64,000 nucleotides of DNA from positions 9,548,001-9,612,000 of the forward strand of contig OZ199839.1 in assembly GCA_964304625.1 (NCBI GenBank), in the 5' to 3' direction. The notes below the pieces were generated by a model. The model saw only the letters and a list, made by a program, of their open reading frames with translations. It was not told the DNA's origin and did not search any database. The position numbers were made by a program, and so were the translations under genes. Shown piece after piece: positions 25,011-38,176 of the stretch. This DNA comes from Kudoa neothunni. Lineage: Eukaryota; Cnidaria. Position 1 is the stretch's first letter. Every line of letters begins with the position of its first letter.

Positions 25011-27532
25011 GCTTAATGAATGGATTGTTTGCGTTTTAGAATGACGTCACACATACTCTAAATGTTGAAAAAGAGAAATTTGAGCAGCTTTTTTAGTTAA
25101 AATTCCAAATTAAAATTTTTTCCATCACATAACGGATGGTCATAAGCTTTTTTGGTTGAATCAAAGCTGTGTAAAATTAATGTGCGCATCTATTTTGCGC
25201 ATGTGATGTTTATGTTCAACCGACCGTGATTAAGTAGTTCTCGTATTTATGCAACTGTTTATTTAGAATTGTTACAATAATTAAAAATTTTACCCAGATT
25301 GAATTAACAAATAATTTAAGGTGCGTAATTAAGAAGTTCCTGATGATAACTGACTACATAAGAACTTTATCGATATTTAAGAACACTAAATAAAAATATA
25401 AATCGTCAATAAATAGTTGTGTTCGTAATACCTAATTGATAGAGTTCAAAATAACGCATTTTCGCGGATGTGATTTGTTGTTAATATAGGACACACGTGA
25501 TCGTTCATTTTCGTGAGTAAATTCTGATGCAAATATTTTTTATTTTCTACATGCACTTGAATCTTTTTTTGTTGTTTATTTTAATTTTTGGTTCGTTTTC
25601 ATACTCCACTTTAACCTCACAATACGTTTTTGCAATGCCAAAAACATTCAAAAAATCGGTATTATAGAAAAGTTACTTTACCGATTACGTTAGACCTATC
25701 TTTAAACATTAAAACAGTTTTTGAACCACTCTCTTCAAATCCTATAATAGGACCAACAACAATATACTTTCTAATTTGCATTAAATGTAATAGAACTTTT
25801 AAACTTTGACCCGCTCAATATTTAAGATATAAGCATATACGCCATTATTTCATCAATCTTCCAAAACACAAAGGATAAAAATCGATAAATTATATTAATC
25901 GGAATTTTTCTAGTAATATTTTGACCGGCTCTTTAAATGTAATCAATTGTAATGACGTGAGGGAAGCTTCATAACGCCAATTTTCGATGAATTAAAATTT
26001 TGGTTTTTGAATGGTCATCAACGTGGTATACACTCTTTTTATACTTTTCTGTTAAAATTTTGAATATCTTTATCATTGAAACTCGTTCCATCATTAGATA
26101 ATCTTAATCTGAGTTTTTAAAAAATATATCATCAATAATTTATGTGGTCATTTTAATGGCCTAAGTTTTCTAATTATAAAATAATAATTCTGATTATTTA
26201 TTTGGTTGTCGTATTCCTTTGTTTCTGAAATATAAATTATCTTTGCATCCTTATATGTACAGAAAATAAAAATAATGCTCTTTAATAGACATTTCTATTA
26301 ATTAATTAATTAATATATTTATTGAGATTTATTGAGATTTATTTGTGGATCGCACCACCTGTAATGCTATAATGATAAGCGATTGACACAGAATTCTTAA
26401 GTGATGAAACACCTACGTAAGATATGGGATAAATTAAGTTTAAGTAGTTCGTACGTCGATTCTAATTTACTCATACATGAAAATTAACCAAAATTTATTA
26501 CATATTGCAAGTTTGAATAGTTGGTTTGATTTTATTTTACCCATAAAAATATAGAAATGCTCTAGCCATTTGTGAATCCTATATGTGCGGTAAATATCTC
26601 AAAAACCATCGTTCAATAACATATTAACTTCAATTTTCCATGAGCGCCTGTAATCGATTGATGATTAATTAAATTCTTCTAAATTATTAGATCACTTCAT
26701 TTCGAACAAATTTCGTATAATTTAAGATTTTTAATATCGAAACTATAATTGCATTTTGGCAACAGGTAACCTAGCAGTAAATTCTCGTGATTTTTAAAAA
26801 TGAATTATTTTTTGCTGCATTTATAATTTAATTACATGTACATAAATTGTAAATATTTATATAAGTATTTTATACAATAAAACATTAATAAGAATCAAAA
26901 ATTGTAGTAAACCACCATTAAAAAAATAATGCCTATAATAATAAAAAAATCATGAAAATTATATTTTTTGGAATGTTATATACACTCAATTCTTTAAATA
27001 CCATTTATTTCTTAAACAGATTTTTGAGAATAATAATTTATAATTCAAAATAAAAAATTACAAAAAAAAAATATTCATAAAATACAAACCTTAAACTTAA
27101 ATTTTTACCGCCTTATTGTTAGTTTTAATAAAATTGAAAGATTCATTTTGCATACATAATCCACAAAATGTCCTGTGCTTAATTGTTGGAGTTGTCTAGT
27201 TGGATGTAATAATTGAATCACCGACTGCATTTTTGTTAAAATAATTACTTGTTTTATATTATATATTCACATTTAACTACTGGTTTTTTCAATTGTATAA
27301 AGAAGTACGTCTTCTTTTTAATGTTCCATTATTCATATTATATATACGCAGGACTTAATTTTCTTGGTTGTTTTCATATTAACCCTCAAACAATTTTAAT
27401 TTGTCCACTGAATATTTAATAATTATCTGGGATACTTCAAATTTCGTCTACTCACCTAAATTATTTTAATAAATAGATTTATATAAATTTTTATGTGGAA
27501 TATTGATTATTTCTTATCAATCAAAACTTTTT
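25011..27532. other. AT-rich intergenic DNA, nothing recognised
   Basis: No coding, RNA or repeat feature could be supported. Simple ATTA/TTAA runs occur, for example at 26299-26316. Confidence 0.45.
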
Positions 27533-29468
27533 CCTCCATGGGCTTTGGGGGGAAAATCTGCCCAATAAATACTAAGAAATTCAGCAATTATTAATCAAGA
27601 TAATCCGCAATAATTCGATTAAGCATGTAAATCTCAATTTTAGATATCGTTTAAATGAATACTGTAAGGTCAGTGTTTATTAGCTAAGAACAAACAAAAT
27701 AATCTATAGATAATTTAAGCCTCAGGATCGTATATAAGAGTTAGCGCAAAATATACATCAATTTTATCGTTTGCCGCGCATATTGAGATAATCATGACAT
27801 CATTTGAGGATTTTGGCAATGAGCAACAACCTTTAAATAGCGACATTAATGAAACCGTTCTTGAAATTCTGAAGAATCCGACGATACATCAGATTGCTTA
27901 CATTCTGTGGATTCTACGACAAACAAAAGCGGAATACTTTGGACATTTAATTAGCCACCTCCATCAAAAATGCTGAAGGAGAATATTATGAATCCTGGGC
28001 CAACAGCTTATTGTATATAAATAGTTAAAAACGTGTTGGATTGTTTTTTTACATTCTTCATTGATGAAATTTGTCAGCAAATAATAAAACAAACAAACAT
28101 GCATGAGAAATTACACTTTGCTGATTTATAGAATGATTTAGACGATGTTGAATTTAGTAGATTTTTCGGAACACTAATTTTGAAGGCCGTCTACAAAGAC
28201 AGAGAGCAATCTATTTAGAAATATTTAGTTTGAACGAAGAGAATTGGATAAATTTTTTCCAATTCGCAACATATGGAACAAGTGGATCCAGACTCTACCT
28301 ATATATTTTTTTCTCGGTGAAGATGTCACCGTTGACGAGCAGTTAGTCTCGTTTAAGAGAAGTTGCTCATTTACGGAATATATGCCGTTGAAGCCGGAAA
28401 AATATGTTGTAAACATTTATCCCTATCTACGAAAGAACGGAACCCAACCTAACTAAAACTATGGTGTTGGTGAAAATATTGTGCTTTCCCTTACAGCTCC
28501 CTTGTATAACTCAAGAAGAACTATAATTGTAGATATTTTCTTCTCTTCCCTTAGATTAGCCGAGAAGCTGTTAGGCAAACGTCTGACGTACCTTGGAACA
28601 ATTCGACACAATAAGAGAGATTTACCACCGTGTGTTCTTCCGTCTAGAAATCGATCCTTATTCAGCACTGTGTTTACATCTTTTGATAAATATATGATCA
28701 CTTCATATGTCACAAAAAAAGGAGAGCAATGATTCTCCTATCCTCAGGAACAACCAACGATACACATAAACTAAAGCCTGAAACAATAATGAATTATAAT
28801 GGTTCCAAGGGAGAAATAGATACCGTGGATCAGATGTTGGCTTCCTTTACGGACCGCAGATTTAATCGACGATAGCCCCCGGTGGACTTTTACAATATGT
28901 TGAATTTGACTTTAATAAATCCATTTTGTCTGTATTAACACACATTTAACGATTTCACAAAATTGAGACGTGATTTTCTGAAAGAAATTCCCAAATGAAA
29001 AAATGTTTAAAAAGATCTCATACAACTTTACAACTTGAAATACTTCTAAACGAATATGCAAACATTTTCCTCGTGAAAACGATAAGAAAACCTCATCCAA
29101 ATGCTCCAAATGCTCCAAGTGTGGAAGTTTCTATTGTCGCGCCTATTCGTCAAATAAATGTCTAAATTGCTAGCTATTAACAGCCAAATTAATTAGTAAC
29201 CCTTGAAAATATTTTATCCTTTATTTTTTACTAATATATTATTTTTCATTATTTCAAATAAGGCTAAACTTATTATACGTTATAAAAACGATTTATCTCG
29301 CTATGTGCTTATCTTGCCGAAGAGGATTACTGAGGATTAATTATGAAGTAACTGATTGTTTTCTCAACGTTCTTTAGGCAGAATTTTCTCATAAGTTTAT
29401 AATAATTTTCAGCGTACATTAAATCCAAAAAATCTGGGGTCTTTTTTACCCCAAAGCCCGTTGGAGGG
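27533..29468 (+). mobile_element. piggyBac-type transposon with both ends
   Basis: The left end (CCTCCATGGGCTTTGGGG from 27533) and the right end (CCCCAAAGCCCGTTGGAGGG ending 29468) form imperfect inverted repeats. Just outside the right end is TTAA, the piggyBac target; the left target is eroded. The internal transposase is described separately. The 7.48-8.60 kb element is a deleted relative in the opposite orientation. Confidence 0.85.
27794..28930 (+). pseudogene. piggyBac transposase, broken
   Basis: An intact N-terminal frame starts at 27794 and stops at 27976. Downstream, homology continues in several frames. GEDVTVDEQLVSFKRSC (near 28315-28365) holds the first catalytic aspartate. PLYNSRRTIIVDIFFSSLRL (near 28500-28560) holds the second, followed by LTYLGTIRHNKRDLPP. 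EIDTVDQMLASFTDRRF (28812-28865) holds the third, followed by VDFYNMLNL. All three aspartates survive, but stops and shifts make the gene non-functional. Confidence 0.88.
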
Positions 29469-29472
29469 TTAA

Positions 29473-30672
29473 ATATGTTAATCTAGGAAACCATAAATCC
29501 CGCCAATTAAATTCTTAGGGTTAATTTAAAAAACTATATTCGAAATTCTTATATAATTCCTCATTAGTTTTTAAAATTTACGACATTTGTTAATTTATAA
29601 TATGCGAGTTGCAGTATAGTTTTAATTTTCGTCCCACACTATTGGAAAATATTGATTATATTATTATTTTATATTAATTGATAATATCCCTATTTTTATT
29701 TAATTTTCTCAGGCAAAGAGAATAAAAAGCGTCAATCCAAAAACTATCCGAAAATAGTTAACTGTTAACCGCGTGACTTTCGTTTCAGCTATTATCTGTC
29801 TTATTTTCATTCTGACAGCCTCAAATCCACAAAATATTTTAAAACTAAGATAACACTATCTCTTATTTAATATTTATAAATTATGTAATATTATGGAGAA
29901 GTGTGTTAGAGCGGTTTCTTTCACACTGTACAATAAGCATGATTGAGCATGCGTGGACCAAAATCTAATGTAGCAACAGGACTTGACTGTGCAGTATTGC
30001 CATAACACCTCTATAATCCAATGAAAATAATGCCCCAAATCCACCTGGCTGATTTAACGTGGTGATAGGCGCAATGAATCGGAACGATTACTCTTTCATT
30101 TGAACATGTGATGAGTGGACGCACTGCCCATACATATATACACTCAGTTAATTCGATCGTAAACATTTCAAAGTCTGACATAGATACGGTTAAATCAGCA
30201 CGATTTTATCGCAAATTTGTTAATTAAATCCACATAACATCTATGTTTGAGACTTGTTACTACTGGTTTAATCCTATAAATAAGGATCTTAAGAAGATAG
30301 AGACGCCGGAGAACACCCACTCTCACCTAATTAACAATATTCGAATAGCACGTTTTGACAGTGGTTAAGTGTGGTTATTAAGATATGCCTGTTACAATGG
30401 TGGACTATTTGGAAGGATAATACACGCTTTAACTAAAATAAGATTAGCAGATCGTGATTCCAAACACACTTGAGATTTTTTAATGATTTGATTGATTGTT
30501 TGGAATAAGATGCTGTATATTTCGCAGCAATAGTTTTCGTATAAATAAAAATGTGACAGTAAACTATGGCAACTGGTATGTAATGGTGGGTGGGATAAAA
30601 ACCAAAATTAAATCTCATTTACATATGGGTTCTTAATATGGCCGATCATTGACGATCAAAATAGTCTTGGAA
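29473..30672. other. Upstream region of the ATPase gene
   Basis: No ORF with family resemblance. It likely contains the ATPase promoter and 5' UTR; a TATA-like CATATATACAC occurs near 30134. An additional non-coding first exon cannot be excluded. Confidence 0.4.
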
Positions 30673-33600
30673 ATGGCAAAAGCTAAGGTATACGCCACTT
30701 CGTGGAATTATTTTTTGAATCGAATCTTCCAACTCTATATAATTAACGATTTTCTAATATCTAATCTATGTGATTGAGATGATGAATTTAGTTGCCTGTG
30801 CTAAATGTATAAGATTAATTTTTTAGAATGTGAAACAAGCCCCCAAGGATATCAATGAGTTGAAAAAAGAATTGGATACTGATGTTCATACAATAGAGTT
30901 GAATGAATTTTACAAACGTTACGAAACAGATCCAATAAAAGGTCTTAGTAGTGAGGAAGCTGAAAGAAGATTAGCTCGTGATGGTCCAAACCAGTTGACA
31001 CCTCCAAAACAAACTCCACTTATTATTCGATATTTGAAATCATTTATCGATGGATTTTCATTGATGCTTTTAATTGGAGGAGTGTTGTGTTTGGTAGCAT
31101 ACGGAATAGATTATTCTGGAAATCCAGACACTCCAAAAGATTATGTCTATTTGGGAGTGGTGTTGATAAGTGTGGTGTTTATCACCGCCAATTTCACTTT
31201 TTATCAAAACAACAAAAGTTCCAAAATTATGGACAGTTTCAAAAAACTAATACCACAAGAAACAGTGGTGATACGCGATGGACAAAAGCTGGCTGTGCCA
31301 GCTAGGAATATCGTGGTTGGTGATGTGGTTATACTGACGTTTGGTGATTTTATACCGGCAGATATTCGCGTGATCGAATCGAAAGATTTCAAAGTGGATA
31401 ACTCTTCGTTGACCGGTGAAAGTGAACCACAGAAACGTTTGAAAGATTGTACTCATGAGAATCTACTGGAAACAGCCAACTGTGCTATTGCCTACACATA
31501 CGCCGTTGAAGGTACCGCCACAGGCGTTGCGTTTGCTACCGGCGACAACACTATTATGGGCAGAATTGCATTCCTCACTTCGTCTCTCTCTCAAACCATC
31601 ACACCAATAGCTAGGGAGATCAGCAAATTTGTACATCTTATCACAGCGATTGCGATCTTTTTGGGAATATTGTTTTTCGGTCTTGGTATGGGTGTGTCAA
31701 AAATGAAATTTGTTAATGCCGTTGTCTTTTTGATTGGTATTATTGTGGCTAATGTGCCAGAAGGTTTGTTGGTCACAGTGACACTTTCGCTCACACTAAC
31801 AGCTCAACGCATGGCCACCAAAGAATGTCTTGTAAAAAATTTGGAATCAGTCGAAACACTTGGTAGCACTGGAGTTATCTGTTCGGACAAAACTGGCACA
31901 CTTACCCAAAACAAAATGTTGGTCAATCATGTATGGTGTAACAAAGAGGAAATACTTGTACCCCAGAAAGAGGGTCAAAAACGTATTCAGTCCGGCTATA
32001 GAGATGATGTCCACAAAGCTATTTGTGTTTGTGCTGCTGTGTGTAATCGTGCTGAGTTTCGTGGAAACCAAGATCCCGAACTGCATGTCAATCACCTGTT
32101 GACCACTGGTGATGCTTCCGAATCTGCACTTGTCAAATACATTGAACAATTTGTGGAACCATTGACCGAATGTCGTGGTCGATACCCCAAATTATTCGAA
32201 ATACCTTTCAACTCCACCAACAAATATCAAGTTTCCATTCATGAAGTTCCAAATGAAAGCAGATATTTATTGTTGATGAAAGGTGCCCCCGAACGTATTG
32301 TTGAACGTTGTTCCACTATGTTGGTGGATTCTGGTGAGGTTCCCAACGATGATGCCAATAAACAACTCATTTTCCAAGCCAACGAAAATCTTGCCAACAA
32401 AGGTGAACGTGTTCTGGGGTTCGCTCATTACTGGCTACCTGAAGACCAATTTCCTCGTGGCTGTGATTTTGTGGTTGATGACATACCCAAATTCCCTCTC
32501 GAAGGCTTATGCTTTTTGGGTTTGATTGCTTTGATGGATCCTCCAAGAGATGCCGTTCCTGAGGCGGTTCATGAATGCAGAAGTGCCGGCATTCGTGTTG
32601 TTATGGTCACTGGAGACCACCCTCTTACTGCTAAAGCTATTGCAAGAACTGTGGGAATAATCGCGCCCGATTCAATCACTGTGGATGAGGTGATGAAACG
32701 AGATAATCTCACATTCGATCAAGTAGACCCTTCGATGGCCAACGCAATAGTTGTCACTGGCTCACAACTCAAAGATATGAATTCCGAACAGTTGGACAGT
32801 GTGATCACTATGTATCAAGATATTGTGTTCGCTAGAACCTCACCCCAACAGAAATTGCTCATTGTCGAAGGCTTCCAACGACAAGGTTATGTGGTGGCTG
32901 TCACTGGTGACGGAGTGAACGATTCGCCAGCACTTCGAAAAGCTGATATTGGAGTTGCTATGGGAATTGCAGGATCCGATGTGGCAAAACAAGCGGCCGA
33001 TATGATCTTGCTGAACGATGATTTTGCCAATATAGTATTGGGAGTGGAAGAAGGTCGACTGATTTTCGACAACTTGAAAAAATCCATAGCCTACACACTC
33101 ACCAGTAACATTCCTGAGATATTTCCGTTTCTCATCTATGTGTTGGCCGAAATACCACTACCTTTGGGAACTGTGACTATTCTACTGATCGATTTGGGTA
33201 CTGATATGCTTCCCGCTATTTCGCTTGCCTATGAAACCGCCGAGTCAGATATTATGCGCCGGAAACCTCGAAATCCAAAAAAAGATCGGCTTGTCAATGG
33301 ACGTCTCATGGTATTCAGCTATGGCATGGTTGGTGTGTTGCAGGTGGCCAACGGAATGATCACCTACATATTGATAATGATGTTCAATGGGTGGACTCTA
33401 CCGCTACTGAGTGGAATCGCGAAAGATTGGGACAACCCCAAGGTGGCATATGTCACCGATTCCTACGGACAAGAGTGGTCTTACGCCGCCAGAAAAGATC
33501 TCGAATACACCTGCCACAGCGCCTACTTCTTCGCCACCGTTATCATCCAAATTGCCGATCTGCTCATCAGCAAAACCAGACTTCAAAGTATCTTCACTCA

Positions 33601-33835
33601 AGGAATTTTCAACAATCTTTTCATGTTGATTGCCATTCACTTTGAAGTGGCACTTGGAATATTTCTTATCTATTTCCCACCTATCAATACCGGCTTGATG
33701 ACTCGTCCCGTGCATCCCAGATACTTTTTGTTGGCTGTGATCAACTCGATCATTCTTTGGGGTCTCGACGAGTTGAGGCGTCTTTTCATGCGCCGCAATC
33801 CTGGAGGATTTATCGAGAGAGAAACCTATTACTGA
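30673..33835 (+). CDS. ATP1A: Na+/K+-transporting ATPase alpha subunit
   Basis: This is the P2C-type ATPase that exports three Na+ and imports two K+ per ATP at the plasma membrane, working with a beta subunit. Exon 1 (30673-30687) encodes MAKAK. A 139-nt intron follows, and exon 2 (30827-33835) encodes the rest, 1007 residues in total. Landmarks in order: SLTGESEPQ (actuator loop), VANVPEGLL in M4, CSDKTGTLTQN with the phosphorylated aspartate, MVTGDHPLTAKAIA, FARTSPQQK, VTGDGVNDSPALRKADIG (hinge), TSNIPEIFPFL in M5 and DLGTDMLPAISLAYE in M6 carrying cation ligands, then DSYGQEWSY in the M7-M8 loop that meets beta. The C-terminus ERETYY is diagnostic for Na+/K+ over H+/K+ types of other lineages. 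M5 has Phe where most animals have Thr after PEI. There are no frame breaks. Exon 2 alone begins mid-codon context after TTTTTTAG, so the upstream exon is required. Confidence 0.96.
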
Positions 33836-35239
33836 GCTCACTCTCACATATAAATCGATCATGTTTTGTTAACTGTTGTTTCACATTCCTGCATAAAGTG
33901 TATTTACTTTCCACTAGCTATTTGTTTTACTTAGATTTCAACTTTTTCCATCAAAAAATTGTTTCACTTCATTCTCTTTATGTGTTTTTCTTGTATGCGC
34001 GCTTGTTTTTTTTTGAAACAATTAGTCGTTTTTATTGCTACTATATAAACTTAAATTTCATTCGATATTTAAGCAATTACAATTGCGCATGTTTAATTTT
34101 TTTTTTTTCGAAGTTATAATGCAGGCACACCCCTTCCTGTTCTGTATAATAGTGCTTCATAAGAAGGGCTTATTTGTTAATAATAAATATTGATTTTTTA
34201 CGATATCAAATGATAAATTTATTCTTAAAACGATCTTAGTAACATCAAGAACGTTAAAATGATTGAGAGAAAGCAGTTTTTTAATCTTAAGTTTGAGTTC
34301 GGTAGATTGCGTTCAATTAATATGGAAAACCTTAAATTTCCCCTAAGTTATCCCTGATTTTGATATTTACATATTGATATCGTTAAAAATTCTATCCACC
34401 GTGAGACAAATGAACCGCTAATTTCTAATTTTTTCTGCACGATACAATTCAAATCAGAGCTTCCCAATAAGCCGGAGTGCTGATAATCCATTCCCGTTCA
34501 GTGCAGGAGAAATATGTAAAACTAACACCAACTTCTGTTATTTTTAAAGCGTTGAAATAACTCTGAGAATAAAATTATTTTTGCAACACATGTAGAGAGT
34601 AATTTGAGACAAATAACGTAATTGTACAGATCGATGAATCTCAAATTTGCGAACGAACATGGTACCGTGGTAAAGTTTTCACCGACCACATGTGGATCGT
34701 GGGAGTAATGGATTTTAATAATAATATTGATCAAGTAATGACCGAAATTTGATTTAAAAATAATATCAAAAACATCATTTCGGAATACGTTGAGTGTGGA
34801 TCGAGATTATATGGTCGGGTTATAACAATTTAGAATAATTGGATTACAAATGTGATTAACAAAATCACATCATTAGATTTGAAAATAGTGATGGCGAACA
34901 CATAATTAGAATTAAAATCATCTAAGAGTGCAATAAAACGAAAGCTCTGCTATATTACAAAATAAAAATTCCGAGGCGATGAGATTACATCTAATCCAAT
35001 ATTACTTATATAAATATTCTCTTAAAATAAATTATTCAGTTATATAAGGAAAACAAATGAAATTATACTCGATAGTGTAGTTTTTTCAAATATAAACGAA
35101 GATAGACGAGTTTCTCATCTGAACCATAGTGTAACTATTTAAAATAAATATTTTAATAAAACTGGGACAAAACATATGCTAATTTCAAAGTTAGGAAAAT
35201 TGAGGACAGTTAATATTTTTTAAGGTTTGAATAAATGAG

Positions 35240-36010
35240 TCCTGATATGGTAATAGGCTGGGATTAGGAATCTAAAAACCATCCTTCTGGGCGTAGTTTT
35301 CCATCTTTTCTTAGGCGATTGTTTATAATAAAATAAAATAATTTCGCTCATTATGATAACTTCTAATCATGATAATAAATGCTTATTACAACGCCGCCGG
35401 CACACGTGAAATCTTCGTTAAATTTCCAAAAACCAATGAGAACCCGCTTTATTGTTTATGTATTAACTTTAAAGTTAAGTATACTTGTTAACAAATTTTT
35501 TATTTATTTTTTGTTGTCAAAGTTATACGACTGAATCAATTTAATTAGCTTTACATATTTTATGGTAAATTATCCTCTGTATCATTTTTTATATATCGAC
35601 TATAAATTTTTAAATAATATTTTGCAATCTACTAATATTTTTTTTAGTTTATAATTTTTTTTTGTCAATTTATTATAATTATAAAAAAAGTTATAATTAT
35701 TTTATCTTTAAAATTTTCTTGTTAAATTTTTATAATGAGAATATGATTGATATTTAAGATTTGTAGTAAGTAACATTTGTAGAAAAAAATGATAACCAAA
35801 TTATTCTTCCATACTCCTTTTTTAATAAGTCTAATTTTACAAATTAAAATAGTACAATAAAAATACATTTTATCAATATAGTGTCTTATAAAACATAATA
35901 TGATGTACCTAATTTATTATAGATTTTGTTTATCAAATTTTTATCGGAAACTATCTTAATATTTTTATAATTTTCTACTGTATTTTAAGTTTTGAAATTT
36001 ATAATATGTG
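35240..36010 (+). repeat. Dispersed repeat, copy B (pairs with 13.3-13.96 kb)
   Basis: See copy A at 13300. The shared blocks keep order and orientation with diverged spacers. Copy B continues a little further right in T-rich sequence. Class unknown. Confidence 0.65.
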
Positions 36011-37230
36011 TATATATATGTATTCCTATAGGTTAATTAAAAGTATTAGTGTCAGCAAATACGCATGTGCGTCAAAATTAGTTTAAAAATCGCAATGTTT
36101 CAAAAATATTTAAATCGTTTTTAAACTTCCAAATGTCTTCAAAATTTGTTTATCGAATTATTCGAGTTCAACAATAGGATTAACACCTGTTTATGTCATG
36201 GTAATGATCGATTGAAGTTAAGTTTACTCCTTATATGCTTTATCAAATTTAAATTAAGCAACAGCAACCGACTTTGTATATCAATTTAGGTGTTTATTCA
36301 GATACTCTCTCTTTGTCGTGAGTTTTAACGTATTTGACTTGATAAGCACACTTTGAAATTTCTATTACTGGTTTTGGATGCAATAAAAAGTCTATATTTG
36401 TTTCATTAATGACGAATTAGTTGTGTATGCAATTATCAGATAGATTGAAGCTTTAGAATATACACATTGTATTTGTAGATTTAGTTGAAATCGTTCGCAA
36501 AGTTGGACTTTCAGTGATTAAATTAAATGCAGATAGTTGTATTTTTACTTAATCCGATTATTCAAATATTTTACTTGATACTTAAGCAATTTGTATGTGT
36601 TTTTAAAAAAGCGCGCATCAAAGTTTACGCCGGGCCAAGAGATATTAATTTGAGTAATAAAAATCAATTATCGAATATTTTCTTCTATCTCTATGTCTTT
36701 TTTTATCATACCCAAAAGCATGGCTAAAACTTTCTAATCCGGGCCAAAAATAACGATTTAGATAACACTTTAGGGGAATTTACATAATTCGGGAATGCCA
36801 AAAATACAGCACTGAACATAAATTATTTAGCGTTGGTGCCAGGCCACGAAATTTTTGAATGAACGTCGAAATTGGTACACTTCTTCACAGAAATGATCAT
36901 AATTTAAATTTCATATTCAAGGTCTTAAAATATAATGCTTAAAAATTTTGTTTGAGTGTTATTAAGAAATTTTTCAGTGCTTAATACCCCTAAAAAACGC
37001 TAGACACTTCCTGCTAGAATATATAAAATCCTTTGCCCCTCAGTGTGTCCACAAGCGCGCGTGTGCCACGGAGAAACTTTTTTAAATACAGCTTTTAGTT
37101 TGCATTTGAATAGATGATACCATTAATAAAAATCGTTTATTTACTAAGCAGTATAAATATAATCAATTAAATGAACTTTCATTCATTATATACGAAGAGA
37201 TCCTGCTGATCATATAATAGAATTTTTTCG

Positions 37231-38176
37231 AAATGTTACATATACCTGTTTGGAGTAATTTTAAGATAGATAATGCCATTAGGGCCATATTTACAAGAGT
37301 TTTTGTGTTTCCCTTAAAATTTGAAGCATAACCAAATTATTTAGGATGTATTTTCACTTTTCAAGTGTTCTGAATATAATTAAGCGAAAAAGATTTTGAT
37401 CATACTAATTAACACACACGATCCGAGATTTAAGTTGTTGCCATGTTGGATTAATCTGGGTCTCTATACGCATTCTAAAAACGATGTAAGATGTGTGTAG
37501 AGTTTTAAAACAACTAAATTTTGGTGATAACTTCATAATTGTAAATGTCTTTTTATCAAATATATCGATTGAGGTTGAAACTATATTCGTCTTTCGATGA
37601 GTATTTATTTATTTGTTGGTTTTCCTAAACTTTCTTACAAAGTAGCTGGCATCATTAATTCGATAAGTTTCTATATTTGATGAGATAATTTTTTAAATAA
37701 TGTTTAAGTTCTTAGTAACCTAATTATTCCTTACCTCAGACCTTAAAGTTGATATTCAAATCAATTTATAATTTTCTTTTCGCTAAAAATAATTCCTTAT
37801 GATATGAGAGCTGCATGAAAATATGCGGTACCGCATTCTATACGTAGTTTAAGAATTTATATTCACGATTACTTTTGCACAAAATACATCCCCTCTTAAT
37901 CTCAATACGTGTTATGTAAGTTAATAAGAAATTATTGGTCTATTAAATCTAACCGATATTTTCACAAAGTTTTCGTTAACCTAAGAATAATTCAATACAT
38001 GGGAATTTTTTTAGGACAATCAAACACTACGTTTATTTTTAAAAGGGTGCACTCCTTCGAGAAAACAAGTTGATATTTAAGTATTACTGTAATTTTTCAA
38101 ACCAAAAACACCTTTACATTTTTGATTTAACTGTATTTTGTTAATTAATGTGTATATTTTTGAACCAGTATGTATT
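37231..38176 (+). repeat. Near-identical 946-bp direct repeat, copy 1
   Basis: This block matches 60448-61393 base for base with a constant offset of 23217. I saw one substitution (T at 38132, C in copy 2) and no indel. The flanks are also related but clearly diverged: 37066-37180 to 60175-60285 on the left, and 38250-38400 to 61510-61670 on the right. The block has no ORF of note. Confidence 0.92.
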
